Both the position numbers and the translations under genes were made by a program. From NCBI RefSeq assembly GCF_021474405.1, contig NZ_JAKEIO010000009.1:1-64000 (forward strand): a DNA stretch of 64,000 nucleotides. Reading direction: 5' to 3'. The notes under the pieces were generated by a model. It had not been told where the DNA came from. It saw nothing but the letters and a program-made list of their open reading frames with translations, and did no database searches. Below, in pieces: positions 1 to 8,056 of the stretch. This DNA comes from [Streptosporangium] indianense. Its GTDB lineage: Bacteria > Actinomycetota > Actinomycetes > Streptomycetales > Streptomycetaceae. How positions within the stretch are numbered: the first letter of the stretch is position 1; every line of letters starts with the position of its first letter.

Positions 1-201
1 GTTTCCCGACTCCCCGTGGTCGTGCCCCGACGCGGCCGGGATGGTGAACGGCCCGTACCGCACGGACGTGACCTGCGCACCACGACGCTGCCACCCCGTG
101 TCAGGGGCGGCAGCGGCCGCGGAGACGGCCGCGGGCACGGCGCCGGCCGCCAGTGCCGCGGCGACGATGACGGCGGTCAACGCGAATTTTCGCTGAAACA
201 T
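1..201 (-). CDS. Secreted protein, N-terminus only
   Basis: The first 67 codons of a gene that runs off the left edge. The ATG at 201-199 follows an RBS reading GGAGGAAA (203-210). Residues 1-28 form a typical Sec signal peptide: short basic start MFQRKF, an alanine/valine core, and an AXA-type cleavage region near VSAAAA. The mature part begins around APDTGWQRRG and ends at the edge with a His/Asp/Gly-rich stretch. The export signal is clear, but the family cannot be named from so little sequence. Confidence 0.7.
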   Translation of the reverse strand, partial: MFQRKFALTAVIVAAALAAGAVPAAVSAAAAAPDTGWQRRGAQVTSVRYGPFTIPAASGHDHGESGN

Positions 202-504
202 GTTTCCTCCTTGCCGGAAGAAAAATTCTTCCGAATCGGCCGGAACGCACGGAAACCACATCGCGAGGACAGGAGATGCCCTGAAGTGCGGGCAGCGCAT
301 ATATCGAGGGGTCCCCTCGCCGGTATTTGCCCCGCTTGGCTGACCGTAGAGTGACGGGCGGCCTTTCCACTGTCAACCGGTCCCCGCCGCGGTGAAAAAC
401 GTGAAGTTCCCGCTGAGTTGCTGACCAGCGTCTACTCGAGATACTCGCCCCCAGGGCTGGCGCAACACCGGTGACTTCACCGGTTCGCGGTGATGCAGGG
501 TGAC
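202..504. promoter_or_regulatory. Leader and promoter region of the secreted gene, with a hairpin
   Basis: Non-coding stretch between the secreted gene and the TetR gene. A perfect inverted repeat lies at 215-233: arms CGGAAGAA and TTCTTCCG around AAA. It sits just upstream of the RBS, inside the likely leader. It could be an operator or an mRNA hairpin controlling access to the RBS. Nothing else was recognised in 234-504. Confidence 0.4.
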
Positions 505-1122
505 TCAGCCGCTGCTCCGGGCCGAGGCCAGCCTGGCGAAGAGCCTGTGCACCAATGCGGTCCACGCCTTGCGGTCCGGGCCCTCAAGGCCCGAGGCGGT
601 GAGTACGTCACCCCCGAGGGACACACACAGCACCAGGCGGGCGCAGGCCGCGCTGTCGACCTCGGGGGCAAGTGAGCCGTCCTGTTGAGCGAGTTCGACC
701 AGGTCCGTCAGCTTGGCCTCCGCCCTGCGCAAGGCAGCGTGGACCCTGCGGGCGACCTCGTCGTCCCGCCGCGCGGCGGCGAGCGCCTCACTGACCAGAG
801 GCGCCCACGTTTGCCGGCGGGGGTCGGATAGGTCGGTGGTGATCATCTCGAGCAGGTCGGTGGGGGCCGCCCCGCGGTCGAGTGCCTCGACCAGCCTGCG
901 TGCGGCAGCTGCCAGACCGCGATCGACCGCCTCGGCGAGAAGTTCGGCCTTGTTCCGGAAGTTGCCGTAGATCGCGCCGGTGGAGAGCCCGGCACGACGG
1001 GCTATGTCCTGTACCCGCGCACGGTCGTAACCCTGCTCTCCGAATTCGTGAACGGCTGCCTCGATCAGCCGGTCACGGATCTCGGCACCGCACTGCCTTG
1101 AGAGGGAATCAGGCTCTGCCAC
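505..1122 (-). CDS. TetR family transcriptional repressor
   Basis: A protein of 205 residues from the GTG at 1122. The N-terminal third is a TetR helix-turn-helix with the hallmark IARRAGLSTGAIYGNFRNK, followed by a helical ligand-binding domain typical of the family. An ATG at 1218 would add 32 residues, but it lies inside a palindromic operator and adds sequence not seen in the family, so GTG 1122 is preferred; its RBS is weak. The gene is divergent from the large LAL regulator at 1258, and a 23-bp palindrome between them suggests it controls itself and that neighbour. The ligand is unknown. Confidence 0.9.
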   Translation of the reverse strand: MAEPDSLSRQCGAEIRDRLIEAAVHEFGEQGYDRARVQDIARRAGLSTGAIYGNFRNKAELLAEAVDRGLAAAARRLVEALDRGAAPTDLLEMITTDLSDPRRQTWAPLVSEALAAARRDDEVARRVHAALRRAEAKLTDLVELAQQDGSLAPEVDSAACARLVLCVSLGGDVLTASGLEGPDRKAWTALVHRLFARLASARSSG

Positions 1123-1204
1123 GACCCAAGCGTAACCGCGCAGAGGGGTCCCAAGGGGCCCTGGCGGAAAGGCACTTCGGGCCGCACCAGTATTGCGCTC
1201 ACCC

Positions 1205-1227
1205 TCGAGAATAGTCATTATTCTCGA
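1205..1227. promoter_or_regulatory. Palindromic operator, probably for the adjacent TetR repressor
   Basis: Perfect inverted repeat with arms TCGAGAATA and TATTCTCGA around GTCAT. It lies in the 135-bp gap between the divergent TetR and LAL genes, 30 bp upstream of the LAL start. It is AT-richer than its surroundings. Its length and place fit a TetR-dimer operator covering both promoters. Confidence 0.65.
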
Positions 1228-1257
1228 CCTGAGGCGTCGAGCCGGGAGGCGTGCGTC

Positions 1258-4047
1258 ATGACGTACGGCACCGAGCAACCCCACATCATCGGCAGACAGG
1301 CCGAGCGCCGGCAGCTGGTGGCGGCGGTCGAAGCCTGCCGCGGAGCAGGCGGCGGTGCCCTGCTCCTCACCGGTGACCACGGAATCGGCAAGACCGCGCT
1401 GCTGCGGTACGCGTCCCACCTGGCCCATGGCTTCCGCGCTGTCAGGGCCGACGGGGTACCGGCGGAACAGGACCTGGTGTACGGAGCGGTGCAGCGGCTG
1501 GTCAGGCCGCTGGCCTCCGACCTCCCTCAACTGCCCGCGCGGTCCCGTGAGGTGCTGGAGCGGCTGCTGCTCGGGCACGTCCCGTCGCCCGGGGACCGAT
1601 CGCTGATCGGCGTCGCCGTGCTGGCGCTCCTGGGGAGGGCGAGCGGCCGCAGTCCGGTGCTGGTCGGCGTGGACGATCTGCACTGGGTCGACGCCGAGTC
1701 CCGTGACACCCTCGGTTTCGTAGCCCGCAGGATCAGCACCGAGCGGGTCCTGATCCTGGCCGCGACGGAGAGCGACGGGTGCGCCGCCGTGTCGGGGGTG
1801 CCGGTACTCCGTGTGGCGGGCCTGCCCGACCAGGACTGCCTGCGGCTCATCGCACGGATCCGGTCCTCCGCGGTGGCGCTCCCGGTTCGCGAGGTGCTCC
1901 TCCATGCAGCGGGCGGCAATCCCCTGATCATGCTGGAGTTGTTGCGGACGCTCACACCCGCGGAGCTCAGCCAGGTGTCCCGCCTGCCCGACCCCCTCCC
2001 CTTGGCACCTCGTCTGGCGCGCCGCCGGCTCGCCGAATTCCGGCGACTTCCCGGCGACTGCCGGAGGTTGCTGTTGCTGCTGGCAGCTGAACCGGGCCTG
2101 GCTCCCCAGACACTCTTGCGTGTCGCCCAACGGGCGAGCATCGACCCGTCGGCCCTGAAACCGGCCGAGACCGCGGGTCTGATCACTGTCTCGAACACCG
2201 TGATCTCCTTCCGGCACGACGATCTCGGCAGGGCCATCTGCCAGGGAGCGGATCTCGCCGAGCGGCACTGGGCGCACGGCATGCTGGCTCGAGCGTTCGC
2301 CGACACGCACGACGATCGTTGTTGCCGGCACGAGGCTGCCCTGTTGTCGGAGCCCAACGCCGAACTGGCCGACGAGCTGGAACGTCAGGCCGTATCCGCC
2401 CGTCGGCAAGGCAGCCCGGCGCACGCGGCGGAGCTCATGGAACGTTCGGCCCAGCTGACCCAGGAGGACGGCCCCCGGGGAAGCCGCTTGGTGGCCGCGG
2501 CCGACTGCTGCCGACGCGCCGGACGCCCGCGGCGCGCGGCCCGGCTGCTGGAACGCGCGGAGCCGCTGGTGGGTAGCGATCAGCCGTCCTTACGGGGGAA
2601 CATGGCTTACCTGAAAGGCGTGATCGCCCTCCAGCACGCCGCTGCGCCGGATGCCTACGAGGGACTCCTGACCGCCGCCGACCTGCTGACCGGTGAGGAC
2701 CCGTCGCTGGCCGTCAAGGCGCTGGTGGCAGCGGGGGAGGCGGGCCTGTACGCGGGAAACGCGGCCTTACCCGTACAGGCCGGCCGGCGTGCGCTGGCGG
2801 TGCTGAACAGCATGGGACACGAACAGCCGTCGAGCCGGTTGGCCGCCGATGTTCTGCTCGCGGTCGCTGATGCGCTTCAAGGCCGGCTCTCGGCCGCGGT
2901 GCCCCGGTTACGTGAACGTCTCGACACGGCGGCGCAGGTCGACGATCCTCTCCTGCTCGCCTGGGCGTCGCACGGTGCGCTGTTCATCGCCGACGATGCC
3001 CGCGCGCGTGCGCTGGCCACCCGAGCGGTGACGCTGGCACGCACGGCAGGTGACACACCCACGATGGCGCACGCCATGCAGTACCTCGCGTACCCGGAAT
3101 GCTGGCTGAGCGGACCGGAAGCCGCGACGCTCACCGCCGCCGAGGCACTGCGGCTCGCCCGCGAGAGCGGCCAGCTCAGCTGCGTCCGCAATCTGATGGG
3201 GATACTGATGCTCGCGGCCGGGATCACCGGAGACTCGGCGGTCTGCGGGCAGTACGCGGACCGCGTCGTCGGCGAAGCGCAGGCGCACGGCGTGGGCCTC
3301 GCTTCCGCCCTTGGCCTGTGGGGACTGGCCCACCTGGATCTCGCCTGCGGAAACTGGGCCGAGGCGGCTGCCAAGTTGCGCCGACTCGCCCGGACGAGGC
3401 TCGGACATCCCGGTGTCGCGATCGAGGCGGTGCCCAGTTACGTGGAGGCCGCGGTCCGAGCCGGGGACCGGCCGCGGGCGGAGCGCGCCGCGACGACTTT
3501 CGCCCCTTGGGCGGAGGCGATCGGCCGTGGGTGGCCGGCCGCGTTGGCGGCCCGGTGCCGCGCGCTGCTGGAAACCGGCGACACCGAGGAACACTTCCGG
3601 TGCGCTCTGCGTCTGCATCCGATCGGCGATCGTGAACTGGAACTGGCCCGCACAGGCCTGCTCTACGGCGAGTACCTCAACCGTGAGCGCCGACGCTCGG
3701 ACGCCCGCGCCCAGCTGCGGGAAGCAGCCGACATCTTCCGCAGGCACGGAGCGCGGCTGTGGCTCGACCGGACCCGGGCCGAGCTGCGCGCCACGGGGGA
3801 CGACTGGGACCCCGCGGAGAACGAGTCCCCCGCTCTTGAAGTCCGGTCCGCAACACTGACCTCCCGTCAGCACCAGATCGTCCGGCTGGTCGCCCAGGGC
3901 GCGACCAACAAGGAGGTGGCAGCCCGCCTGTACCTGAGCCCCCGCACCGTCGACTATCACCTGCGTCGCATCTTCGAGCGCCTGGGTATCACCTCGCGTG
4001 CCGACCTGATCCGCTGGTCCGCAGCCGGCACCGGTTCCGGCACATGA
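1258..4047 (+). CDS. LAL family LuxR-type regulator with N-terminal ATPase
   Basis: A protein of 929 residues with the layout of large ATP-binding LuxR regulators (MalT-like). The N-terminus carries GRQAER and a Walker A box GDHGIGKT (residues 39-46); a Walker B-like VLVGVDDLHWVD lies near 140. The middle is a long helical-repeat region rich in alanine. The C-terminus has a LuxR helix-turn-helix beginning LTSRQHQIVRLVAQGATNKE. An RBS GGGAGG sits 8 bases before the ATG. LAL proteins usually activate nearby biosynthetic or catabolic genes, but no obvious target cluster is present here. It is divergent from a TetR gene and separated from it by a palindromic operator. Confidence 0.93.
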   Translation: MTYGTEQPHIIGRQAERRQLVAAVEACRGAGGGALLLTGDHGIGKTALLRYASHLAHGFRAVRADGVPAEQDLVYGAVQRLVRPLASDLPQLPARSREVLERLLLGHVPSPGDRSLIGVAVLALLGRASGRSPVLVGVDDLHWVDAESRDTLGFVARRISTERVLILAATESDGCAAVSGVPVLRVAGLPDQDCLRLIARIRSSAVALPVREVLLHAAGGNPLIMLELLRTLTPAELSQVSRLPDPLPLAPRLARRRLAEFRRLPGDCRRLLLLLAAEPGLAPQTLLRVAQRASIDPSALKPAETAGLITVSNTVISFRHDDLGRAICQGADLAERHWAHGMLARAFADTHDDRCCRHEAALLSEPNAELADELERQAVSARRQGSPAHAAELMERSAQLTQEDGPRGSRLVAAADCCRRAGRPRRAARLLERAEPLVGSDQPSLRGNMAYLKGVIALQHAAAPDAYEGLLTAADLLTGEDPSLAVKALVAAGEAGLYAGNAALPVQAGRRALAVLNSMGHEQPSSRLAADVLLAVADALQGRLSAAVPRLRERLDTAAQVDDPLLLAWASHGALFIADDARARALATRAVTLARTAGDTPTMAHAMQYLAYPECWLSGPEAATLTAAEALRLARESGQLSCVRNLMGILMLAAGITGDSAVCGQYADRVVGEAQAHGVGLASALGLWGLAHLDLACGNWAEAAAKLRRLARTRLGHPGVAIEAVPSYVEAAVRAGDRPRAERAATTFAPWAEAIGRGWPAALAARCRALLETGDTEEHFRCALRLHPIGDRELELARTGLLYGEYLNRERRRSDARAQLREAADIFRRHGARLWLDRTRAELRATGDDWDPAENESPALEVRSATLTSRQHQIVRLVAQGATNKEVAARLYLSPRTVDYHLRRIFERLGITSRADLIRWSAAGTGSGT

Positions 4048-4121
4048 TCCCCGGTTGGCCGGCTGATCCCCTCTGCTTGCCGTCTGGACCGTCCGCGGAC
4101 ACACAGAGCTCCTTCCCACTC

Positions 4122-4154
4122 AGCGGGTGAGCCGAAGGAGGGGCTCACCCCGCT
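4122..4154. terminator. Bidirectional terminator hairpin
   Basis: Imperfect inverted repeat with arms AGCGGGTGAGCC and GGCTCACCCCGCT, one bulged C, and an 8-base loop. It lies between the convergent LAL regulator and the small membrane-protein gene. Confidence 0.6.
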
Positions 4155-4180
4155 CGTCCCCGCTGAGCTGGTGCCTGCCG

Positions 4181-4471
4181 TCAGTGAGACTGCCGCTTGC
4201 CGTTGTAGCGCTGGGCGAGCCGGGCGAGGGCCACCGCACCGAGCAGCAGGCCGAAGTCGCGCAGCGCGACGTCGTAGTGGCCAGGGATGGTCAGCAGATT
4301 GACGATGATCCCGGCGAGCCATCCGGCCACCAGCCAACCGCCGAAGCGCGGGGCGAGCGCGACGACGAGGCCCGCCACGATTAGGCTCGCCGAAAGCAGC
4401 CTCCAGGCACACCTGGCGCCGAGCCCCGGCCACTGCTGCGTCCGGCTGGAGCCCGATTCCCCACCCTCCAC
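4181..4471 (-). CDS. Small integral membrane protein of a Streptomyces family
   Basis: The C-terminal 70 residues contain three hydrophobic segments, including GWLVAGWLAGIIVNLLTIPG and DFGLLLGAVALARLA. This resembles a common small uncharacterised membrane protein of Streptomyces, usually near 90-100 residues. The GTG at 4471 gives 96 residues; the RBS is weak, so the true start is uncertain and the gene could have lost its original 5' end. No function is known. It is convergent with the LAL gene across a hairpin. Confidence 0.55.
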   Translation of the reverse strand: MEGGESGSSRTQQWPGLGARCAWRLLSASLIVAGLVVALAPRFGGWLVAGWLAGIIVNLLTIPGHYDVALRDFGLLLGAVALARLAQRYNGKRQSH

Positions 4472-4767
4472 CAGCGTGCGCCCATCCTGAGGACACCACC
4501 TGCCACTCCCCCGTTCCACATCCCCCGAGGAGCACGCCACGGACACCACCGCACCGGCGACGGTGCGGAGCAGGGAGCAGTACTGGCTCACGACGACGAC
4601 AGCCTGGAAGCCCTGGCCCATCACGTCATCCATGACCAGCGAAGTGCGGCAGGCGATGCGCCTCGGCGTACGTGGAGCAGAGGGGCCATCACAGGCAGTT
4701 CCCCACTCAGTCGGGTGAGGACGCCAGAAGCACAGAACCGTAAATGCCCACTGCACGTAGTCCCTGC
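4472..4767. other. No recognisable gene
   Basis: Non-coding or decayed DNA. No domain, RNA gene or clear promoter was recognised on either strand. Confidence 0.4.
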
Positions 4768-4863
4768 ATGAGGCCGATCACCGAAGCACACGAGGCCCAA
4801 CCAAGCCCGGCCCTGGTCGAGGTCGTAGCCGCAGACGACCAGACGCACCCGTGTGTGCGATGA
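4768..4863 (+). pseudogene. Truncated DUF6207-like gene
   Basis: A 31-codon frame starting MRPITEAHEAQPSPALVEV and continuing VAADDQT before it ends early at TGA 4863. It resembles the N-terminal half of DUF6207 proteins, small Streptomyces proteins of about 65 residues with the pattern VEVAAADDQTA and a C-terminal half that is missing here. A second broken copy lies at 19139. The intervening sequence to 5149 shows nothing coherent. Confidence 0.5.
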
Positions 4864-5149
4864 CCCGTCCTGGGAGAACTCCACGCCCGCGAGTGGGACG
4901 AGGTCATCGCGATCGTCCGGGCTCACCAGGCCTTCGGGCGCGGCACGTGCCATACGGCGTACGTCTTCGAGAGCACAGGGGATCTTCCGTCTTGGTCGAG
5001 GCGGACAAGCGGCAGATCAGCGGCCAGGCCGAGCCTCATCACCTCTGCGGGCTCGCGGCTGGGACGGCTACGGATGCAGCGTCGCCTCGCCGGTAGCGCA
5101 CGCGCGCGCCGAACGAGCCGGACAGCGGGCATCGATACGGCTGTCGCCT

Positions 5150-5918
5150 GTGCGTGCCTTCGTCGCCGAACACGGATGCCTGGCCCTGGCCACCAAGAAC
5201 ATCTCGTACCAGGAGCTTTTTGCGCGGGAAGTGGCTCACTGCCCAGCGTTGCCTCACCCGCCGCCAGGACGAACCCGGCGCGTATCTTCAGGTGCTCGAC
5301 GCGATCGACGTGTGGTGGAACCCGCCGTGGCCCTTGTCGTGGCAGCGCACCTGGTACCGGATCCGCGCTCATGCCCAAGAGTGGCGCCAAGGGGTTACAG
5401 AAGGGAGCTGGCCGGACGGCAGTGACGACTGGGCCACGTGGCTGTCCGTACAGTGCACCGGCTACAAGCAGCTGCACCCGCTGCAGCAGCATCTGCCGGC
5501 GGAGATCGGCATTACCGCCGAGACCGCCGCCGCTCGCCCCCACGAGGTCATCGCCCAGCTCTGCGGTGCGGGCCCCGGGCTGGCCCACGCGCGCACGTAC
5601 GCCTCCGCACACGGCCACCTCGCCACGCCCCAAACAACGCGCCCGGAAGGGTTTGCGCTGGGGTGGCTGAGCGAACAGCGCCACCAGGCGCGGGAGCACC
5701 ACCGCAGTACAGGCGGGACGTGGCCGGCCAGCACGCTCCGCGCAGCGCTCGCCCCCTGGTGGAACCCGACCTGGTCCTTGGACTGGCAATGCAATTGGAG
5801 CCGCGTGCGGAAGCGGTCGGAGTCCGTATCCTCAGCCGACGCCGGTGGTACCGGCATCGCGGACCTAGAGGACTTGGGCGTGCCAGGCCCGTTGACTGTG
5901 CGAACGCTTGTTGGTTGA
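5150..5918 (+). pseudogene. Fragment of a helicase-associated (HA) domain protein, frameshifted
   Basis: Two or more repeats of the HA module seen at the C-terminus of large Streptomyces helicases: FVAEHGCLALATKN, then GKWLTAQR ... DVWWNPPWPLSWQRTW, then FALGWLSEQRHQAR ... WWNPTWSLDWQCNW. The first piece is in a different frame from the rest. The switch falls near 5215-5222, where there is a run of five T. The helicase core is absent, so this is a 3' remnant. The last residues up to TGA 5918 do not match the repeat. It ends 33 bp before the GntR gene. Confidence 0.6.
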
Positions 5919-5951
5919 GTGGCTCATCCACCAAGCCACTGGGAGGACGGC

Positions 5952-6638
5952 GTGGAGGCACTGCCCCGCGAAACGATCGTCGATGTTCTGGAGAGCCGGC
6001 TGCGTGAGGACATTCTCAGCGGACGCCACCCGGTCGGCGCATACCTGCCGCCCGAGCGCACGCTCGCCGACGGATACAGCGTCACCCGCACCACCCTCAA
6101 GCACGCCTTCGGACGGCTCATGCAGGCCGGCCTGCTGGAGACCCGGCACGGCGTCGGCACCCGCGTGCGCGACTACCTCCGGCTGGGCGGAGCCGACCTG
6201 CTGCCGATGCTCGTACGGCACAGCCCCGACTGGGTCGAGGAGATCTTCGAAGTGCGGCGCAGTATCGGAGCGCTGATCGCCGAGCGTGCCGCGGCCCGGG
6301 CGACCGACCGGCAACGAACCGAGCTGCGCACGCTGCTGACGGCCGTGGGGGACGCGCCGGACGCCGACGCCGTGCAGCTCGCGGACATCGAGGTGCATCG
6401 GGCCCTGGCCCACGCCACGGGCAACCGCGTCTATGTCCTGCTGACCAATACCCTCTTCAACGCCTACCTGCCGGTACGCGCCGCACTCAAGGCGCCGTTC
6501 ACGGATGCCCAGGTGGCACGCGGGCGGCTCGAGCCGGTGGTCGACGCGGTGGTGGACGGTGACGAGGCGGGCGCCCGACGGGCCGCCGAGGGGTATCTGA
6601 CGGCAACCGAGCGGATCATGCTGGAGGGCCTGGCATGA
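5952..6638 (+). CDS. GntR/FadR family transcriptional regulator
   Basis: A protein of 228 residues. The N-terminal winged helix has the GntR signature (LREDILSGRHPVGAYLPPER, then LADGYSVTRTTLKHAFGRL); the C-terminal two-thirds is a helical FCD ligand domain as in FadR. The GTG at 5952 is chosen because GGGAGGA lies five bases upstream; an upstream ATG at 5919 lacks an RBS. Its TGA overlaps the ATG of the next gene (ATGA), so it is the first gene of a coupled three-gene operon and probably autoregulates it. FadR-type regulators usually sense organic acids or acyl-CoAs; the ligand here is unknown. Confidence 0.9.
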   Translation: MEALPRETIVDVLESRLREDILSGRHPVGAYLPPERTLADGYSVTRTTLKHAFGRLMQAGLLETRHGVGTRVRDYLRLGGADLLPMLVRHSPDWVEEIFEVRRSIGALIAERAAARATDRQRTELRTLLTAVGDAPDADAVQLADIEVHRALAHATGNRVYVLLTNTLFNAYLPVRAALKAPFTDAQVARGRLEPVVDAVVDGDEAGARRAAEGYLTATERIMLEGLA

Positions 6639-8056
6639 GCGTGGACACCGCCCCCGTCGCGCCCGCTCGCGGCACCGTCTTCCGCGAGACGATGCTCGGT
6701 ACACTGCGGCTCGACACCGAGGACCGCACGCGCCGCGTCCGCCTCGATCTGACGGTTACCGCCGACCGCCTTCTACGGCTGTCCGGCACGACCGAGGCCC
6801 GTGCCGCCGGCCGGATGCGGATCGCCGGGTGGGCCGACGATCCCCGCGCCGAAGGCGAGTTGGAGATATCACCGTGGGCGCGACGCCGTATCCGCTACCG
6901 CATCACGTTCACCTCCGGCGGCCGCCGGCTGACTCTCGACGGCTGGAAGGCCGTCACCTGGCGCAGGCCCGTGGCCTCGATGACCGTGCTGCCGTACACC
7001 CTCCGGGAGGACGGAGCGCGGATCGGCACCGGCACCCTGCGGTTCTCGCTTCCTGCACAACTCCTGCCGTTCCTCGCGAGTTTCCGTTTCCCGCGGCAGG
7101 AGGACCCCGATGCCCACCTCCCGCCACGGTGGCGCGGAGAGCCGGGCCGTACCGAGGTCTGGTACACCACCGTCACCGACCCGGCCACCGGCACCGGGCT
7201 GTGGCTGCACCACGAAATGACCGCCCCCGCCGACGGATCCGAACCCTACGGACACGGCTGGGCCGCTGTGTTCCCCAAGGACGGACCCGTGCGCCACGCT
7301 CGCTTCGGTCCCGCCCCGTGGACTCGCGACGAGTCCGGCTACAGCGGGGACGGGGCAGCGGTCCAGCCCGGCCGCCTGACCGGCTCGGCCGAGGACGGAG
7401 CCCTGCGCTGGGACCTCGCCGAACGCCCCGGGGACCAGCCCCTGTTCACCTTCCCCCGCTGGTCCTGGCGCCGGCCGCTGCTGCCGGCCGCCCAGATGCT
7501 CCCCGCCGCGCGGGCCTCCTACGACGGCACCGTCACCCATGACGGCAGCACGCTCACGCTCACCGCCGCGCCCGGCGCGTCCGCCCGGATCTACGGCCAC
7601 GGCAACGCCCGCCGCTGGGCCTGGCTGCACGCCGACCTGGGAGGAGGGGACGTCCTGGAGATCGTCGCCGCCGTCTCCACGCGCCCAGGGCTGCGCAGGC
7701 TTCCTCCCCTGGTCTTCCTGCGATTGCGCCGACACGGCCGCACCTGGCCCCGCCGCCCCGAGCGGTCGGCCGTCGGGTGGGCGGGAGCGGGCCGCTTCCG
7801 GGCCGACATCGCTCTGCCCACATGGACGGTCACCGGACGCTGCGGTCTGCGCCGGATCCGGGTCGAGGTCACCCAGCCTCCGGACCGCACCCTCGCACTG
7901 GACTACACCGACCCCGACGGCGGGCATGCGACGTGCCGCAACAGCGAACGCGCCGACGCCCACGTCCTTGTCGAGCGGTGGTGGTTCGGGGGCTGGCGCA
8001 CCGAGGCCGCCTGGACGCTGGACGGCACGGCCCACGCGGAGGTGGGCACACGATGA
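6635..8056 (+). CDS. Uncharacterised 473-residue protein of the GMC oxidoreductase operon
   Basis: Beta-rich protein without signal peptide or membrane segment. The N-terminal 130 residues (FRETMLGTLRLDTED ... RIRYRITFTSGGRRLTLDG) look like a lipocalin-type fold found next to GMC oxidoreductases. The centre (EVWYTTVTDPATGTGLWLHH, then GWAAVFPKDGPVRHARFG) weakly resembles the CrtC/AttH lipocalin-like group that handles lipophilic substrates. Both ends overlap neighbours by ATGA, so it is made together with the GntR regulator and the oxidoreductase. Role in binding or processing a lipid or steroid-like substrate is inference. Confidence 0.75.
   Translation: MSVDTAPVAPARGTVFRETMLGTLRLDTEDRTRRVRLDLTVTADRLLRLSGTTEARAAGRMRIAGWADDPRAEGELEISPWARRRIRYRITFTSGGRRLTLDGWKAVTWRRPVASMTVLPYTLREDGARIGTGTLRFSLPAQLLPFLASFRFPRQEDPDAHLPPRWRGEPGRTEVWYTTVTDPATGTGLWLHHEMTAPADGSEPYGHGWAAVFPKDGPVRHARFGPAPWTRDESGYSGDGAAVQPGRLTGSAEDGALRWDLAERPGDQPLFTFPRWSWRRPLLPAAQMLPAARASYDGTVTHDGSTLTLTAAPGASARIYGHGNARRWAWLHADLGGGDVLEIVAAVSTRPGLRRLPPLVFLRLRRHGRTWPRRPERSAVGWAGAGRFRADIALPTWTVTGRCGLRRIRVEVTQPPDRTLALDYTDPDGGHATCRNSERADAHVLVERWWFGGWRTEAAWTLDGTAHAEVGTR

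Noticed and set aside
505..2424. A 639-codon open frame on the minus strand covering both the TetR gene and the antisense of the LAL gene
   Set aside because: Only its last 205 codons are the TetR protein. The rest is antisense to a well-supported LAL regulator and has shadow-frame composition (Arg/Gln/Gly/Pro-rich).
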